Source of the DNA: Actinorhabdospora filicis
GTDB taxonomy: Bacteria; Actinomycetota; Actinomycetes; Mycobacteriales; Micromonosporaceae
Reading direction: 5' to 3'
Length of the DNA: 64,000 nucleotides
Assembly (NCBI RefSeq): GCF_030269765.1
Contig: NZ_BSTX01000003.1
Span: 496,001-560,000 of the forward strand
The notes below the pieces were generated by a model, which saw nothing but the letters and a program-made list of their open reading frames with translations, was not told where the DNA came from and did not search any database. Within the stretch, counting starts at the first letter, position 1, and each line of letters begins with the position of its first letter. Of the stretch, positions 1 to 8,438 are shown piece after piece. The position numbers and the translations under genes are program-made.

Positions 1-97
1 CACCGTCGGGTGGGGACGCCTGCGCGGGCGTCACCACTCCGAGGGTCAATGCTCCGGCCGCCGTCATGGTGGCCAGGAGGCGTGTGCGTCGTCGCAC
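1..97 (-). CDS. Secreted protein, N-terminal fragment (cut by window edge)
   Basis: A GTG start at 97 follows a strong ribosome site (GGGGAGGAG, four bases away). The 32 visible codons read as a classical Sec signal peptide: a basic start (VRRRTR), a hydrophobic core around LLATMTAAGALTLGVV and a TPAQA-S cleavage motif near residue 26. Only the export signal is in the window, so the mature function cannot be read. The start and export signal are well supported; the product is unknown. Confidence 0.7.
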   Translation of the reverse strand, partial: MRRRTRLLATMTAAGALTLGVVTPAQASPPDG

Positions 98-126
98 CGG
101 GCTCCTCCCCTAGAAAGGATTTCGGG

Positions 127-157
127 CAGCGCGCTCACTCCCGGAGTGGGCGCGCTG
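127..157. terminator. Hairpin between the oxidoreductase gene and the secreted-protein gene
   Basis: CAGCGCGCTCACTC and GAGTGGGCGCGCTG form a 14-bp stem with one G-T pair around a CCG loop. It lies about 50 bases past the stop of the oxidoreductase gene. There is no T-run, which is common for actinobacterial terminators. Confidence 0.5.
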
Positions 158-209
158 GATCACCTTCCCGTATCAAGGACCGGTAACGCAATACCGAAAC
201 GCCGCTCGG

Positions 210-1484
210 TCAAACCGTGACGACGGTTCCCGTTTCGCGTGAGCGTTCGGCGGCGAACACCACTTTGTGCGTCGCGAGGCTTTCGGCCACATCCGTCAGA
301 ATGAGTTCCCGCTTGCCGGTGGAGAGAGCCTCCACGAAGGACTTCATGAGCCCGTAATCGCCGCCGCCGTGCCCGCCGCTGGCGGTGTGGTCGACGGGGG
401 CGGTGGGGTGCACGACGGTTTCCTTGGTGCCGAAATCAGTGACCGAGATGGTGTCGGAGTCGCCCACGATCATCCCGTGGGTGCCGAAAATGGACGTCTT
501 GCGCCCGGCGATCAGCGTGAACGCGGTGACCGTGAAGGACGCCGTCACACCGCCCTCGTATTCCAGGTTCACCACCTGGTGGTCGGCCACGTCGTTGTCG
601 CATTCGTAGACGCAGCGCCCGTACTGGCTGGTCAGCAGCGCCTCGGAGACCAGCTCCGGGGTCGGCTGGCGCCCGCCCAGCATCGCCGAGAGCGCGAACG
701 GCAGGTTCCCGATCTCGTAAATGCGCGTGGCGTCGTAGGGACAATCGGCGGCCACGGCGCACCCGACGCAGCGGTCGGCGGCCCCGGCGGGCTTGTTGGC
801 GGCGGTGAAGTGCCGCAGGCTCCCGAAGGACTGCACCCGTTCCACCGGCCGCCCGATCACATAGGACAGCCAGTCGATGTCGTGACAGGACTTCGCCATC
901 AGCATCGGCGCCGCCTCTTTCGTGGTGCGCCACGAACCGCGGACGTAGGAATGCGCGAAATGGTCGAAACCGATCGGTTCGAGATGCTCCACGCTGACGA
1001 TGTCGCCGATGGCACCGTCACCCAGCAGTTCCATCAGCCGCACGGTGTAGGGCGTGTAGCGCAGAACGTGGCAGACGCTGATGGAGACGCCGTACTCGCG
1101 CGAGGCCGCCTCGATCGCCTCGCATTCGGCCTCGGTGATGGCCATCGGCTTCTCCAGCAGGATGTCGTAGCCGAGACGCGCGAAGGCGAGGGTGGGTTCG
1201 AGGTGGTCGTTGTCCTGCGTGCAGATCAGGATCGCGTCGGCCAGCCGGGGACGCCCGGCGAGCTCGCGCCACGAGTGGAACAGGCCGTCCTCGGGGACGC
1301 CGTGCTCGTCGCGGACGTAGTCGAGGCGGCCCTGGGCGGGGTCGGCGACGGCGACGATGCGGGCCGGGTTCTCCAGCAGCGCGTTCATGCGCGCGTACTG
1401 GGATCCGCGGCCGCCGGCACCGGCGATCGCGATGGTCAGCGGTCGGTCGAGGGGGGATTGTGAAATCAGGTTGTGAAACTCCAT
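210..1484 (-). CDS. Gfo/Idh/MocA-family NAD(P)-dependent oxidoreductase
   Basis: A 424-residue protein of the sugar or inositol dehydrogenase-like family. The N-terminal Rossmann motif GAGGRGSQYA starts near residue 21 and the family EKP motif occurs in ILLEKPMA. A C-terminal alpha/beta domain follows. A Cys cluster in the middle (CVGC, then CPYD) is typical of a subgroup of this family and may bind metal. The ATG at 1484 is preferred because the Rossmann fold begins shortly after it; the open frame upstream encodes low-complexity basic sequence. The substrate cannot be told. The gene is monocistronic, with hairpins on both sides. Confidence 0.85.
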   Translation of the reverse strand: MEFHNLISQSPLDRPLTIAIAGAGGRGSQYARMNALLENPARIVAVADPAQGRLDYVRDEHGVPEDGLFHSWRELAGRPRLADAILICTQDNDHLEPTLAFARLGYDILLEKPMAITEAECEAIEAASREYGVSISVCHVLRYTPYTVRLMELLGDGAIGDIVSVEHLEPIGFDHFAHSYVRGSWRTTKEAAPMLMAKSCHDIDWLSYVIGRPVERVQSFGSLRHFTAANKPAGAADRCVGCAVAADCPYDATRIYEIGNLPFALSAMLGGRQPTPELVSEALLTSQYGRCVYECDNDVADHQVVNLEYEGGVTASFTVTAFTLIAGRKTSIFGTHGMIVGDSDTISVTDFGTKETVVHPTAPVDHTASGGHGGGDYGLMKSFVEALSTGKRELILTDVAESLATHKVVFAAERSRETGTVVTV

Positions 1485-1544
1485 GGCCGCCGAGGGTAGT
1501 ACCGATGATCGTCTCGGGGAAGGGCATTCGGCACCGGGCGCGCC

Positions 1545-1576
1545 GATGGGACGCCGCGGGGTCACGGCGTCCCATC
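1545..1576. terminator. Hairpin downstream of the PhoD phosphatase gene
   Basis: GATGGGACGCCG and CGGCGTCCCATC pair perfectly over 12 bp with an 8-base loop, starting 12 bases past the phosphatase stop codon. There is no T-run. Confidence 0.55.
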
Positions 1577-1587
1577 AGGCGAGAGGA

Positions 1588-3141
1588 TCAGTTCGCGGCG
1601 GGGAGCGTCACCTCGAACAGCACGGTGTTGTCCAGGTCGCGCAGCCGGACGGTGAGGTCCTCGCTGTCGCCGTCGATGGCGACCTCGCCGAAGAACTGGT
1701 ACCCGTCGGCCGGGGACGTGTTGGCCACCGGCGGCGCCTTCACGTACCGGGCCTCGGGCCCGAAGGTCCCGTCCAGCTTGTTCGGCCCGAACGCCCCGGC
1801 GTTCAGCGGGCCGGAGACGAACTCCCAGAACGGGTCGAAGTCGCGGTAGGCCGCCCGCGAGGGGTCGTAGTGGTGGGCGGCGGTGTAGTGGACGTCGGCG
1901 GTCAGCCACAGCGTCCCGGTGATGTCCTTGCGCTTGATGTGGGTCAGCAGCTCGGCGATCTCGCGCTCGCGGCCCATCGGCAGGCCGTTGTCGCCCTGGG
2001 CGACGCCCTCCTGGTTGACGGGGCCGTCGGGGACTACCAGACCGAGCGGCAGGTCGTTCGCGATGACCTTCCACGTCGCCGTCGAGCGCCGCAGCTCGCG
2101 CTTGAGCCAGTCCAGCTGCTCGCGTCCGAGCAGCCCGGCCGGAGCCTGCGGGTCGCGTCCGGGGCCGTTGGGGTCCTTGTAGGTGCGCATGTCGAGGACG
2201 AACACGTCCAGCAGCGGGCCATGGGAGATCTTCCGGTAGATGCGGCCGGTGCCGTCGGCCGACAGGCGGTTGGGGGTGTACTCCCCGAACGCGCGCCGGG
2301 CGCGGGCGGCGAGCACGTCGATCGACTTCTCGGTGTAGCGGGCGTCGTCGAGGATCTGGCCCGGGTACCAGTTGTTGCGGACCTCGTGGTCGTCCCACTG
2401 GTTCACGATCGGGGTGGTCGCCAGGAACGCGCGCAGCTTGTCGTCGAGCAGGTTGTACTTGTACTGCCCGCGGTACTCGTCGAGGCTCTCGGCGACCTTC
2501 TGCTTCTCCGGGACCACGATGTTGCGCCAGGTCCGGTCACCCGGCAGCGCGACGGTCTCGGCGAGTGGGCCGTCGGCGTAGTAGTAGTCGCCGCTGCACA
2601 GGAAGAAGTCGGGGTCCACCGAGGACATCGCGTCGAAGATGCGGAACCCGCCCAGCTCGGGGTTGATGCCCCAGCCCTGCCCGGCCAGGTCGCCCGACCA
2701 CACGAAGCGCACGTCCTGGCCGCGCCTGGGGGCGGTACGGAACTCACCGGCGACCGGCGTGCCCTCGGTGCGGCCGTCGGAGGCCCACACGCGGTAGTGG
2801 AGGGCGCGGCCGGAGCGCAGGCCGTCCACGGTGAGCTTGCCGGTGTAGTCGGTGGCGGCGGTCAGGCGCGGGCCGCGGTAGAGGCGGGCGTGCTTGAAGT
2901 CGGGACGGGCGGAGACTTCCACCCACATGCGCGACTCGCGGTCGGCGCGGGTCCAGATGACGGCGGTCTCGCCGGTGACGTCACCGGCCTGGACGCCGTG
3001 GGTGAGGGCGGGACGGCCGCGCAGCAGGGCGGGCGCGGCGGGGGAGGCGGAGGCGCTCGTGGCGGTCAGGCCGCCGCCGATCAGCAGGCCACCGCCGATC
3101 AGTGCGCCGCCGGTCAGCAGACGCCGTCGGTCCACGGTCAT
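1588..3141 (-). CDS. phoD: PhoD-like alkaline phosphatase/phosphodiesterase, Tat-exported
   Basis: A 517-residue secreted metallophosphatase that releases phosphate from phosphate esters outside the cell. The N-terminus has a twin-arginine signal (DRRRLLTGG) and a long Gly/Leu/Ala hydrophobic stretch ending near ATSASA. Next come the PhoD N-terminal beta domain (LTHGVQAGDVTGETAVIW) and the metallophosphatase core, with SGDLAGQ, CSGDYYYADG and NQWDDHEVRNNWYPG carrying the metal ligands. The ATG at 3141 sits five bases after GAGGAG; an in-frame GTG two codons earlier overlaps that site and is less likely. Family known; substrate inferred. Confidence 0.9.
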   Translation of the reverse strand: MTVDRRRLLTGGALIGGGLLIGGGLTATSASASPAAPALLRGRPALTHGVQAGDVTGETAVIWTRADRESRMWVEVSARPDFKHARLYRGPRLTAATDYTGKLTVDGLRSGRALHYRVWASDGRTEGTPVAGEFRTAPRRGQDVRFVWSGDLAGQGWGINPELGGFRIFDAMSSVDPDFFLCSGDYYYADGPLAETVALPGDRTWRNIVVPEKQKVAESLDEYRGQYKYNLLDDKLRAFLATTPIVNQWDDHEVRNNWYPGQILDDARYTEKSIDVLAARARRAFGEYTPNRLSADGTGRIYRKISHGPLLDVFVLDMRTYKDPNGPGRDPQAPAGLLGREQLDWLKRELRRSTATWKVIANDLPLGLVVPDGPVNQEGVAQGDNGLPMGREREIAELLTHIKRKDITGTLWLTADVHYTAAHHYDPSRAAYRDFDPFWEFVSGPLNAGAFGPNKLDGTFGPEARYVKAPPVANTSPADGYQFFGEVAIDGDSEDLTVRLRDLDNTVLFEVTLPAAN

Positions 3142-3276
3142 GGTCACTCCTCGCAGGGGTTCGTGTCTGTCGCCTGCGGTTCTATCGGGGCGGTGCGGCC
3201 CCCGCGTGACGCCTAGGTGAACACCTGCGGCGGCGCGGCGAAGATCACCGTCCGGGCGGGCCGATAAGCTGCCCGG

Positions 3277-4050
3277 GTGCTGATTCTGCTGCCGCCCTCG
3301 GAGGGGAAGGCCACCGCGAAGCGGGGAGCGCCGGTCGACCCGGCCTCGCTGGTCCTGCCGGAGCTGGCCGGCGCGCGCGAGGAGGTCGCCGAGGCCCTGG
3401 TGTCGCTGGTGAGCGGCGATCGGGCCGCCGCGCGGGCCGTCCTGGGCATCAGCGAGGGCCAGGACGGCGAGCTGGACGTGGACGCCCGGGTGCGCACCGC
3501 CCCGGCGATGGCGGCCTCGAAGCTGTACACCGGCGTCCTGTACGAGGCCCTCGGGCTGTCCACACTGGACGCGGCGGCCAAGCGCCGGGCGAACGCGCGC
3601 CTGCTGGTCTTCTCCGGTCTGTGGGGCGTGGTGCGGCCCGGCGACCGGATCCCGCAGTACCGGCTGTCGATGGGCGTGCGGCTGCCCGGCGTGGGCGGCC
3701 TGGCGTCCTTCTGGCGCGAGCGCATGTCGGCGTCCCTGACGGACTTCGCCGGGGGCCGGGTGGTGCTGGACCTGCGCTCGTCCACCTACACCGGCGCCTG
3801 GAAGCCACCGGTCGATGTACCGGTGGTGACCGTGCGGGTCCTGCACGAGCGCGAGGTCGGCGGCGAGATCCGCCGCACCGTGGTCAGCCACTTCAACAAG
3901 GCCACCAAGGGACGGCTCGTGCGGGATCTCCTGACCGCCGGGGCGAACCCGAAGAAACCCGCCGAGCTGCTGGACGCCATGCGCGACCTGGGCTACACCG
4001 TCGAGGGCGAGGGACCGGGTCAGGCCGACGTCGTCGTCTCCGAACTCTGA
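3277..4050 (+). CDS. yaaA: YaaA/UPF0246 family peroxide-stress protein
   Basis: A 257-residue cytoplasmic protein that starts with the family hallmark MLILLPPSEGK and ends with the conserved SHFNKATKGRLVRDLL region. In E. coli, YaaA lowers free intracellular iron during peroxide stress and binds DNA; that role is carried over by homology only. The start is GTG. No Shine-Dalgarno is visible, and a TAAGCT -10-like hexamer ends six bases before the start, so the mRNA may be leaderless. The gene converges with the amidohydrolase gene, leaving one base between stops. Confidence 0.88.
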   Translation: MLILLPPSEGKATAKRGAPVDPASLVLPELAGAREEVAEALVSLVSGDRAAARAVLGISEGQDGELDVDARVRTAPAMAASKLYTGVLYEALGLSTLDAAAKRRANARLLVFSGLWGVVRPGDRIPQYRLSMGVRLPGVGGLASFWRERMSASLTDFAGGRVVLDLRSSTYTGAWKPPVDVPVVTVRVLHEREVGGEIRRTVVSHFNKATKGRLVRDLLTAGANPKKPAELLDAMRDLGYTVEGEGPGQADVVVSEL

Positions 4051-4051
4051 C

Positions 4052-4789
4052 TCACTCCAGGCCGTAGACCTCGGCGGCGGTGCCGCCCAGGATCCGGCGG
4101 CGGCCGGTGGGCGCGAACTCGTCCAGGAGCTCGTCGGCCAGCGCGAAGGCCGCCCGGGCATCCCCTTCGGGTCCCCGCGAGCCCCACATCAGCCGCTCGT
4201 CGCCGAAGGCCGCCACGGCGTGCTCGAAGAACGGCCGCGCCACCGCGACCGTCCAGTCCACCGGCCAGGTCAGCTTCGCCACCACGTGCGGCTGCGCGGC
4301 CAGCGGCGCCAGGGCCTCCCGCCACGCGGCGAACCCGTCCGGCGAGGGCTCGCCCATGTGGTCCAGCACGAACAGGGTCTCCTCGACCGCGGCGGCCAGC
4401 TTCGCCGCGTAGGGCATCTGCTCGGTGCGCACCGCCAGGTCGAAGGTCAGGCCGCGCTCGGCGAGGGTCCGCAGGCCCCGGATGGTCTCCGGCCCGGAGC
4501 ACTCGCCCGGATCGCCGTCGTGGCGCAGGTCGTGGCGGACGCCGCGCAGCTTCGCCGCGCCGGGCAGCTGCGCGTAGCGGTCCAGTGTGGACGCGAGTCC
4601 GGCGCCGCGCACGTCGGCGTCGGCGACGATCCCGGCCACGGCGTCCTCGGCGCCCGCCGCGAGCAGCGCGGCGGTGTCCTGGCCGCGCGAGGCGACCAGC
4701 ACCACCCGGTCGGCTCGGCCGCCCGCGACCGGCGGGCCGCCCTGGGTTCCGGCGGGTCGCCGGAGATGAAGATGAGCGTCTATGATCAT
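4052..4789 (-). CDS. Amidohydrolase-2 family metal hydrolase (possible sugar lactonase)
   Basis: A 245-residue TIM-barrel hydrolase opening with the metal-binding IDAHLHL motif; VLDHMGEPS and WGSRGPEG match later barrel strands of the amidohydrolase-2 family. Its ATG overlaps the stop of the upstream aldo/keto reductase (ATGA), so the two are translationally coupled. In known non-phosphorylating L-fucose/L-galactose pathways an aldo/keto reductase oxidises the sugar to a lactone and a hydrolase of this family opens it. That pairing suggests, but does not prove, the same role here. Confidence 0.8.
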   Translation of the reverse strand: MIIDAHLHLRRPAGTQGGPPVAGGRADRVVLVASRGQDTAALLAAGAEDAVAGIVADADVRGAGLASTLDRYAQLPGAAKLRGVRHDLRHDGDPGECSGPETIRGLRTLAERGLTFDLAVRTEQMPYAAKLAAAVEETLFVLDHMGEPSPDGFAAWREALAPLAAQPHVVAKLTWPVDWTVAVARPFFEHAVAAFGDERLMWGSRGPEGDARAAFALADELLDEFAPTGRRRILGGTAAEVYGLE

Positions 4790-5787
4790 GATGGGACGAG
4801 AGCTTTCTCGCCGAGCAGGCCCTCGCGTTGCAGCTCGGGCCACAGGCCGGCGGGTATGGCGTGGCGGGCCATCGCCACGTTATCGGTCACCTCTTCGGGG
4901 CTGCGCGCGCCGACCACGACGGAGCTCACCGCCGGATGGGCCGACGAGAACCGCAGGGCGGCGGCACGTAGCGGGACATCGTAGCGTGCGCACACGTCCC
5001 GGATCGCCACAGCTCGGGCCAACACCTCCGGCGCGGCCTTCGCGTAGTCGTATGTGGACTGTGCCGAGGGATCGGCGAGCAGCCCGGAGTTGTAGACCCC
5101 GCCCAGGATCACCCCGACGCCCTCCCGCTGACACAGCGGCAGCAGATCGGCGTCCCCGGACTGGTCCAGCAGCGTGTAGCGCCCGGCCAGCAGGACGACG
5201 TCGACGGCCCCGGCGCGCACGAAGTCGGCCAGCATCGCCGACTGGTTCATGCCAGCGCCCACGGCCCCGATGACGCCCTGGTCGCGCAGCTCGGCCAGCG
5301 CCCTCGCCGCCCCGGAGATCGCGTCGTCCCAGTGCCGGTCGGGATCGTGGATGTGGACGACGTCGAGGCGGTCGAGCCCGAGCCGGGTCAGGCTGTCCTC
5401 AATGGAGCGCAGGACGCCGTCGCGCGAGTAGTCGAAGACGGGCACGAGCCCGCTGTCCTCGGCCCAGAAGGCCTGCTCGCCGCCTTCGCCGGGCACCAGG
5501 TTGCGCCCGGCCTTGGTGCACAGGACGAACTCCCCGCGAGGCCGGTCCCGCAGCGCCTCGCCGGTCCGCCGCTCGGACAGCCCGTGCCCGTACAGGGGCG
5601 CGGTGTCGAACAGGCGCAGCCCGGCCTCCCACGCGGCGTCCACGGTGGCGCGCGCGGCGGCGTCGCCGACCTCGGCGTACAGGCCGCCGATGGGCGCCAG
5701 GCCGAGGCCCAGCCGGGTGACCGACAGGCCCGTCCGGCCGCCGAGCGGGACGCGGTCGGTGGGCTCGAATGCGGCGACTGGGGCCAT
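4786..5787 (-). CDS. Aldo/keto reductase (sugar dehydrogenase-like)
   Basis: A 333-residue NAD(P)-dependent TIM-barrel oxidoreductase. It has the family start GGRTGLSVTRLGLGLAPIGGLY, the FDTAPLYGHGLSE motif with the catalytic Asp and Tyr, the catalytic Lys in LCTKAGR, and VVHIHDPDRH. It most resembles the D-threo-aldose/L-fucose dehydrogenase and pyridoxal dehydrogenase branch. GGAGG lies six bases before the ATG. It is the first gene of a two-gene operon with the overlapping amidohydrolase. The substrate is inferred. Confidence 0.85.
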   Translation of the reverse strand: MAPVAAFEPTDRVPLGGRTGLSVTRLGLGLAPIGGLYAEVGDAAARATVDAAWEAGLRLFDTAPLYGHGLSERRTGEALRDRPRGEFVLCTKAGRNLVPGEGGEQAFWAEDSGLVPVFDYSRDGVLRSIEDSLTRLGLDRLDVVHIHDPDRHWDDAISGAARALAELRDQGVIGAVGAGMNQSAMLADFVRAGAVDVVLLAGRYTLLDQSGDADLLPLCQREGVGVILGGVYNSGLLADPSAQSTYDYAKAAPEVLARAVAIRDVCARYDVPLRAAALRFSSAHPAVSSVVVGARSPEEVTDNVAMARHAIPAGLWPELQREGLLGEKALVPS

Positions 5788-5828
5788 GGGACGCCTCCGT
5801 GGGGTGCGGTGGCGTCACAGCATAGGGC

Positions 5829-6434
5829 TCACCGCCGGGTCAGGCGCCCGGCCTCCTCTCTCATGCCCACGGTGAGCGTGGCCAGCAGCGTCCGCGCCGG
5901 CTCCAGCTCGCCGTCGAGCGCGCGCAGGATCGCGCGCACGCGCGCGATCGGCCCGGCCAGGACGGCGGCCACCCGCTCGGGGTCGGGCGGCTGCGGCGGT
6001 CCCTCGGGGACGGTCACCGGCTCGCTGGCCCGGCGCAGGGCGGCCACCGCGCCGAGGAACTCCTCGATGACGCGGCCGCGGGCGCGTTCGACCGCGATGG
6101 CGGCCGCCTCGGCGGCGGCGACCAGGTCGAGGGCGCGAGAGGACATGCGGCCCACCGACTCCGCGGCGGCCAGGACGCGGCGGCGGTAGGCCAGGCCCTC
6201 CGGCGACCAGGTCCCGGGCAGGTCGGTCTCGGCCGAGGCCAGCAGCGCGCCCCGGTCGTCGGCGAGCGCGGCGGCCATGACCCGCCAGGTGCCCGCGCAG
6301 GCCGACAGCCAGGCGGGATCCCCGGCCAGGTCCAGGATCGGGCCGGTGAGGGGCGCGAAGTCCCCGGCGAAGTCGGCCAGCCCGCGGTCGGCCAGGTGCT
6401 CGTCGGGGTGGACGGCGAAGGCGTGGTGGGGCAT
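5829..6434 (-). CDS. Conserved-looking hypothetical protein, helical
   Basis: A 201-residue Ala/Arg/Glu-rich protein predicted to be mostly helical and soluble, with no signal peptide or membrane segment. It begins MPHHAFAVHPDEH and contains a Trp-rich stretch (DPAWLSACAGTWRVM). Its ATG overlaps the stop of the 71-residue gene upstream by one base (TGATG), so the pair is coupled. The layout of a small helical protein followed by a larger helical one resembles type VII/WXG-like pairs, but no WXG motif is seen. I do not recognise the family. Confidence 0.65.
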   Translation of the reverse strand: MPHHAFAVHPDEHLADRGLADFAGDFAPLTGPILDLAGDPAWLSACAGTWRVMAAALADDRGALLASAETDLPGTWSPEGLAYRRRVLAAAESVGRMSSRALDLVAAAEAAAIAVERARGRVIEEFLGAVAALRRASEPVTVPEGPPQPPDPERVAAVLAGPIARVRAILRALDGELEPARTLLATLTVGMREEAGRLTRR

Positions 6435-6649
6435 CACGGCGCATCGTCCATCGTGGACGGCCGCAGCGCCTCGGCGCCGGCCCGGCACCAGGCGGCGAAG
6501 GCGGTCTCGGCCTCGGCGAAGGACGCGGCGAGCTGCGCCGGCACGGCCCGCCCGAAGCGGGCGGTGGCGGCGACGTCGGCGTGGGCGGTGAGGTGGCGGG
6601 ACAGGACGGTCAGGGTCCGGTGATGACGGGCACCGGGCGACGTGTTCAT
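6434..6649 (-). CDS. Small helical hypothetical protein
   Basis: A 71-residue Ala-rich protein (MNTSPGARHHRTLTVLSRHL, later FAEAETAFAAWCRAG) predicted to be a helical hairpin. The start at 6649 is the first ATG in the frame; a TTG at 6715 is possible, and neither has a strong ribosome site. It is coupled by TGATG to the next gene. The same DNA is also open in the frame of its neighbours, but the amino-acid composition favours this one. Function unknown. Confidence 0.5.
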   Translation of the reverse strand: MNTSPGARHHRTLTVLSRHLTAHADVAATARFGRAVPAQLAASFAEAETAFAAWCRAGAEALRPSTMDDAP

Positions 6650-6791
6650 GCGCGGCTCGTCGGATGGGTGGGCATTCCCATGAAACTCCCCGTTTTCTTC
6701 CGTGTTGCCGAACAAGAATGCTAACCGCGAGAGGGGTGATCTCGCCGTCCCTTAAGAAGACGCTCCCCGGCGGCAGTTCGTTTACACCCCG

Positions 6792-6819
6792 GCGCGGGAC
6801 GCCGCCGGGCGTCCCGCGC
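6792..6819. terminator. Perfect 12-bp hairpin after the small membrane gene
   Basis: GCGCGGGACGCC pairs with GGCGTCCCGCGC around a GCCG loop. It lies just past the lysine-rich end of the small membrane protein, where its terminator would be expected, although the reading frame now runs through it. Confidence 0.55.
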
Positions 6820-6826
6820 GAGTCGG

Positions 6827-7118
6827 CTAAGTCCTTCTTCTTGCGCCAGATCCAGGTCGCCAGTGGGATGAGGCCGATGCCCAGGGCCGTCACCCCGACG
6901 AGCCCGACCTGGACGGTCCCCGGCCCCTCGGACGCGGTGGCGGGCGCCGAGGACGAGCCGCTGGACGGCGTGGGCGCGGGGGTGACCACCGCCGAGCGGG
7001 TCGGCGGGTTCGGGGGAGTGGGCGGGGCGGGCGGTGAGCCGAGGCCGAGGGCGGCGGTGATGGCGGCGACCACGTTCAGGACCGTGCCGAGGATTCCGTT
7101 CAAAAGACTGCCGAGCAT
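6827..7118 (-). CDS. Small two-helix membrane protein, stop codon lost by an apparent 1-base frameshift
   Basis: An ATG at 7118 follows AAAGAGGTG with good spacing. The product has a hydrophobic N-terminus (MLGSLLNGILGTVLNVVAA), a Pro/Thr/Ser linker (PPAPPTPPNPPT), a second hydrophobic helix (VQVGLVGVTALGIGLIPLAT) and a basic stop-transfer end (WIWRKKKD), about 96 residues in all. Right after KKKD the sequence reads GAC-TTA-GCC; without one T it would be GAC-TAG. A terminator hairpin follows at once. As sequenced, the frame stays open to 5829 and merges with the downstream hypothetical gene. The 3' boundary given here is the out-of-frame TAG. Confidence 0.55.
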
Positions 7119-7248
7119 GGGGCACCTCTTTGACCGTTGATGATCGGATCCCGGTGACCGTAACATCGCTTTTGGACGGTGTTAACCCCGTAGATTCGCT
7201 TTGTCGGGATACCGTCTTCTCGGTGGACAGCGGAGAGATCATTGCGGC

Positions 7249-7638
7249 ATGGATCTTGAACTGACCGCCCGTGGACCCGTCGCCGACGACGAGATGCACA
7301 CCCTGTTCGACGCCGCCTGGGGCGGCACCTCCGGCACCGCCTGGGGCCCGCTGCTGGAGCGCAGCCTGACCTGGGTCACCGCCCGCCGCGACGGGCGCCT
7401 CGTGGGCTTCGTGAACGTGGCCACCGACGGCGGCGCGCACGCCTTCCTGCTGGACACCACCGTCCACCCCGACGAGCAGCGCAAGGGCCTGGGACGGCTG
7501 CTGATCGACGAGGCCGCCGCCGACGCGCGGGCGCGCGGCGCGCACTGGCTGCACGTGGACTTCGAGCCGCACCTGACGGAGTTCTACCGGGGCGCGGGAT
7601 TCCGCGACACCCCCGCCGGGCTGATGCGGCTTCAGTAG
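7249..7638 (+). CDS. GNAT-family N-acetyltransferase
   Basis: A 129-residue single-domain acetyltransferase. It has the acetyl-CoA binding motif in VHPDEQRKGLGRLLIDEA (Q/RxxGxG/A type) and the late FYRGAGF motif. It starts at MDLELTARG; GGAGAG lies 11 bases upstream, a little far. The 3' end overlaps the convergent hypothetical gene by seven bases. The substrate is unknown. Confidence 0.85.
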   Translation: MDLELTARGPVADDEMHTLFDAAWGGTSGTAWGPLLERSLTWVTARRDGRLVGFVNVATDGGAHAFLLDTTVHPDEQRKGLGRLLIDEAAADARARGAHWLHVDFEPHLTEFYRGAGFRDTPAGLMRLQ

Positions 7639-7883
7639 AAGCGCCAGCCCACCTCGGCCGGGCCGTGCCGGACGATCCAGAAGCCCGTCACGGCCTCGCC
7701 CTCGTCGTCCACAAGGGACAGCGGCGGCACCGACTCGTCGGACACCTCCGGCAGCTCCGCCCACGGCCCGAAACCGGGCAGCGGGCGGATCGTGCCGTGC
7801 AGCCACGGGAAGTCGCCGCCGGTCACGCACAGCTCGGCGACCCTGGCGCCCCCGGCGTCCAGCAGGGTCCAGGGAGCGCTCAC
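7632..7883 (-). CDS. Hypothetical protein in the NADAR cluster
   Basis: An 83-residue soluble protein rich in Trp, Gly and Pro (MSAPWTLLDAGG, GFWIVRHGPAEVGWRFY), probably a small beta-rich fold. Its start overlaps the stop of the NADAR gene by four bases (ATGA), so it is the last gene of a three-gene unit. I do not recognise the family. Confidence 0.6.
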   Translation of the reverse strand: MSAPWTLLDAGGARVAELCVTGGDFPWLHGTIRPLPGFGPWAELPEVSDESVPPLSLVDDEGEAVTGFWIVRHGPAEVGWRFY

Positions 7884-8434
7884 GAGAGGCGGTCCCGGGC
7901 GTCCATGAGCGCGAAACCCAGCAGGTTCAGGCCACGCCAGCGGCCGGGATGATCGGCGTCGGGATTGCCCGCGCCCATCCCGATGCCCCAGATCCGGTCG
8001 CGCGGGCTGGCCTCGACCAGGACGCGCTTCGCGGTGGCGCGCAGGAAGTCCCCGATGTCGTCGTGCTGACCGAACTTGGCGACGTTGGCCTCGGTCACCA
8101 CGCCCATCCGGTGGGCGACCCAGGTGGCCTCGTCGAAGCCGCGCACCTTGCGCCCCAGCGCCTTCGCCTCGGCGGCGGTGGACGCGTCCAGGATCAGCCG
8201 CTCGTGCTCCTCATCGCCGAACAGCCGCGCCTTCGCCGCCATCATGTAGTGCTCGCAGGTGGCGTAACCGACACCGTCCACGGTGAACGGATGGCCCGTC
8301 CACCACTGGCTGAAGCACGAGGCGGTCACCTCACCGCTGGCCGAGGGGCGGTGGCCCCAGAAATGCACGAACCGCAGGCGCTCGCCGCGCGCCACGGCGG
8401 CGACGGCCTCTTCACGGGAACGGGGCAGGGACAT
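7880..8434 (-). CDS. NADAR family N-glycosidase-like protein (YbiA-type)
   Basis: A 184-residue protein with the NADAR/YbiA signature: an FxxFW-like start (FVHFWGH), CFSQWW, YATCEHYMMAAKARLF with the conserved Glu and Met, ALGRKVRGFD, and the terminal WGIGMGAGNPDADHPGRWRG followed by NLLGFALM. Known members remove toxic riboflavin-pathway intermediates or cleave ADP-ribose from modified guanine in DNA. Which activity applies here cannot be read. It lies four bases after a 130-residue hypothetical gene and overlaps an 83-residue one. Confidence 0.88.
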   Translation of the reverse strand: MSLPRSREEAVAAVARGERLRFVHFWGHRPSASGEVTASCFSQWWTGHPFTVDGVGYATCEHYMMAAKARLFGDEEHERLILDASTAAEAKALGRKVRGFDEATWVAHRMGVVTEANVAKFGQHDDIGDFLRATAKRVLVEASPRDRIWGIGMGAGNPDADHPGRWRGLNLLGFALMDARDRLS

Positions 8435-8438
8435 CGGG

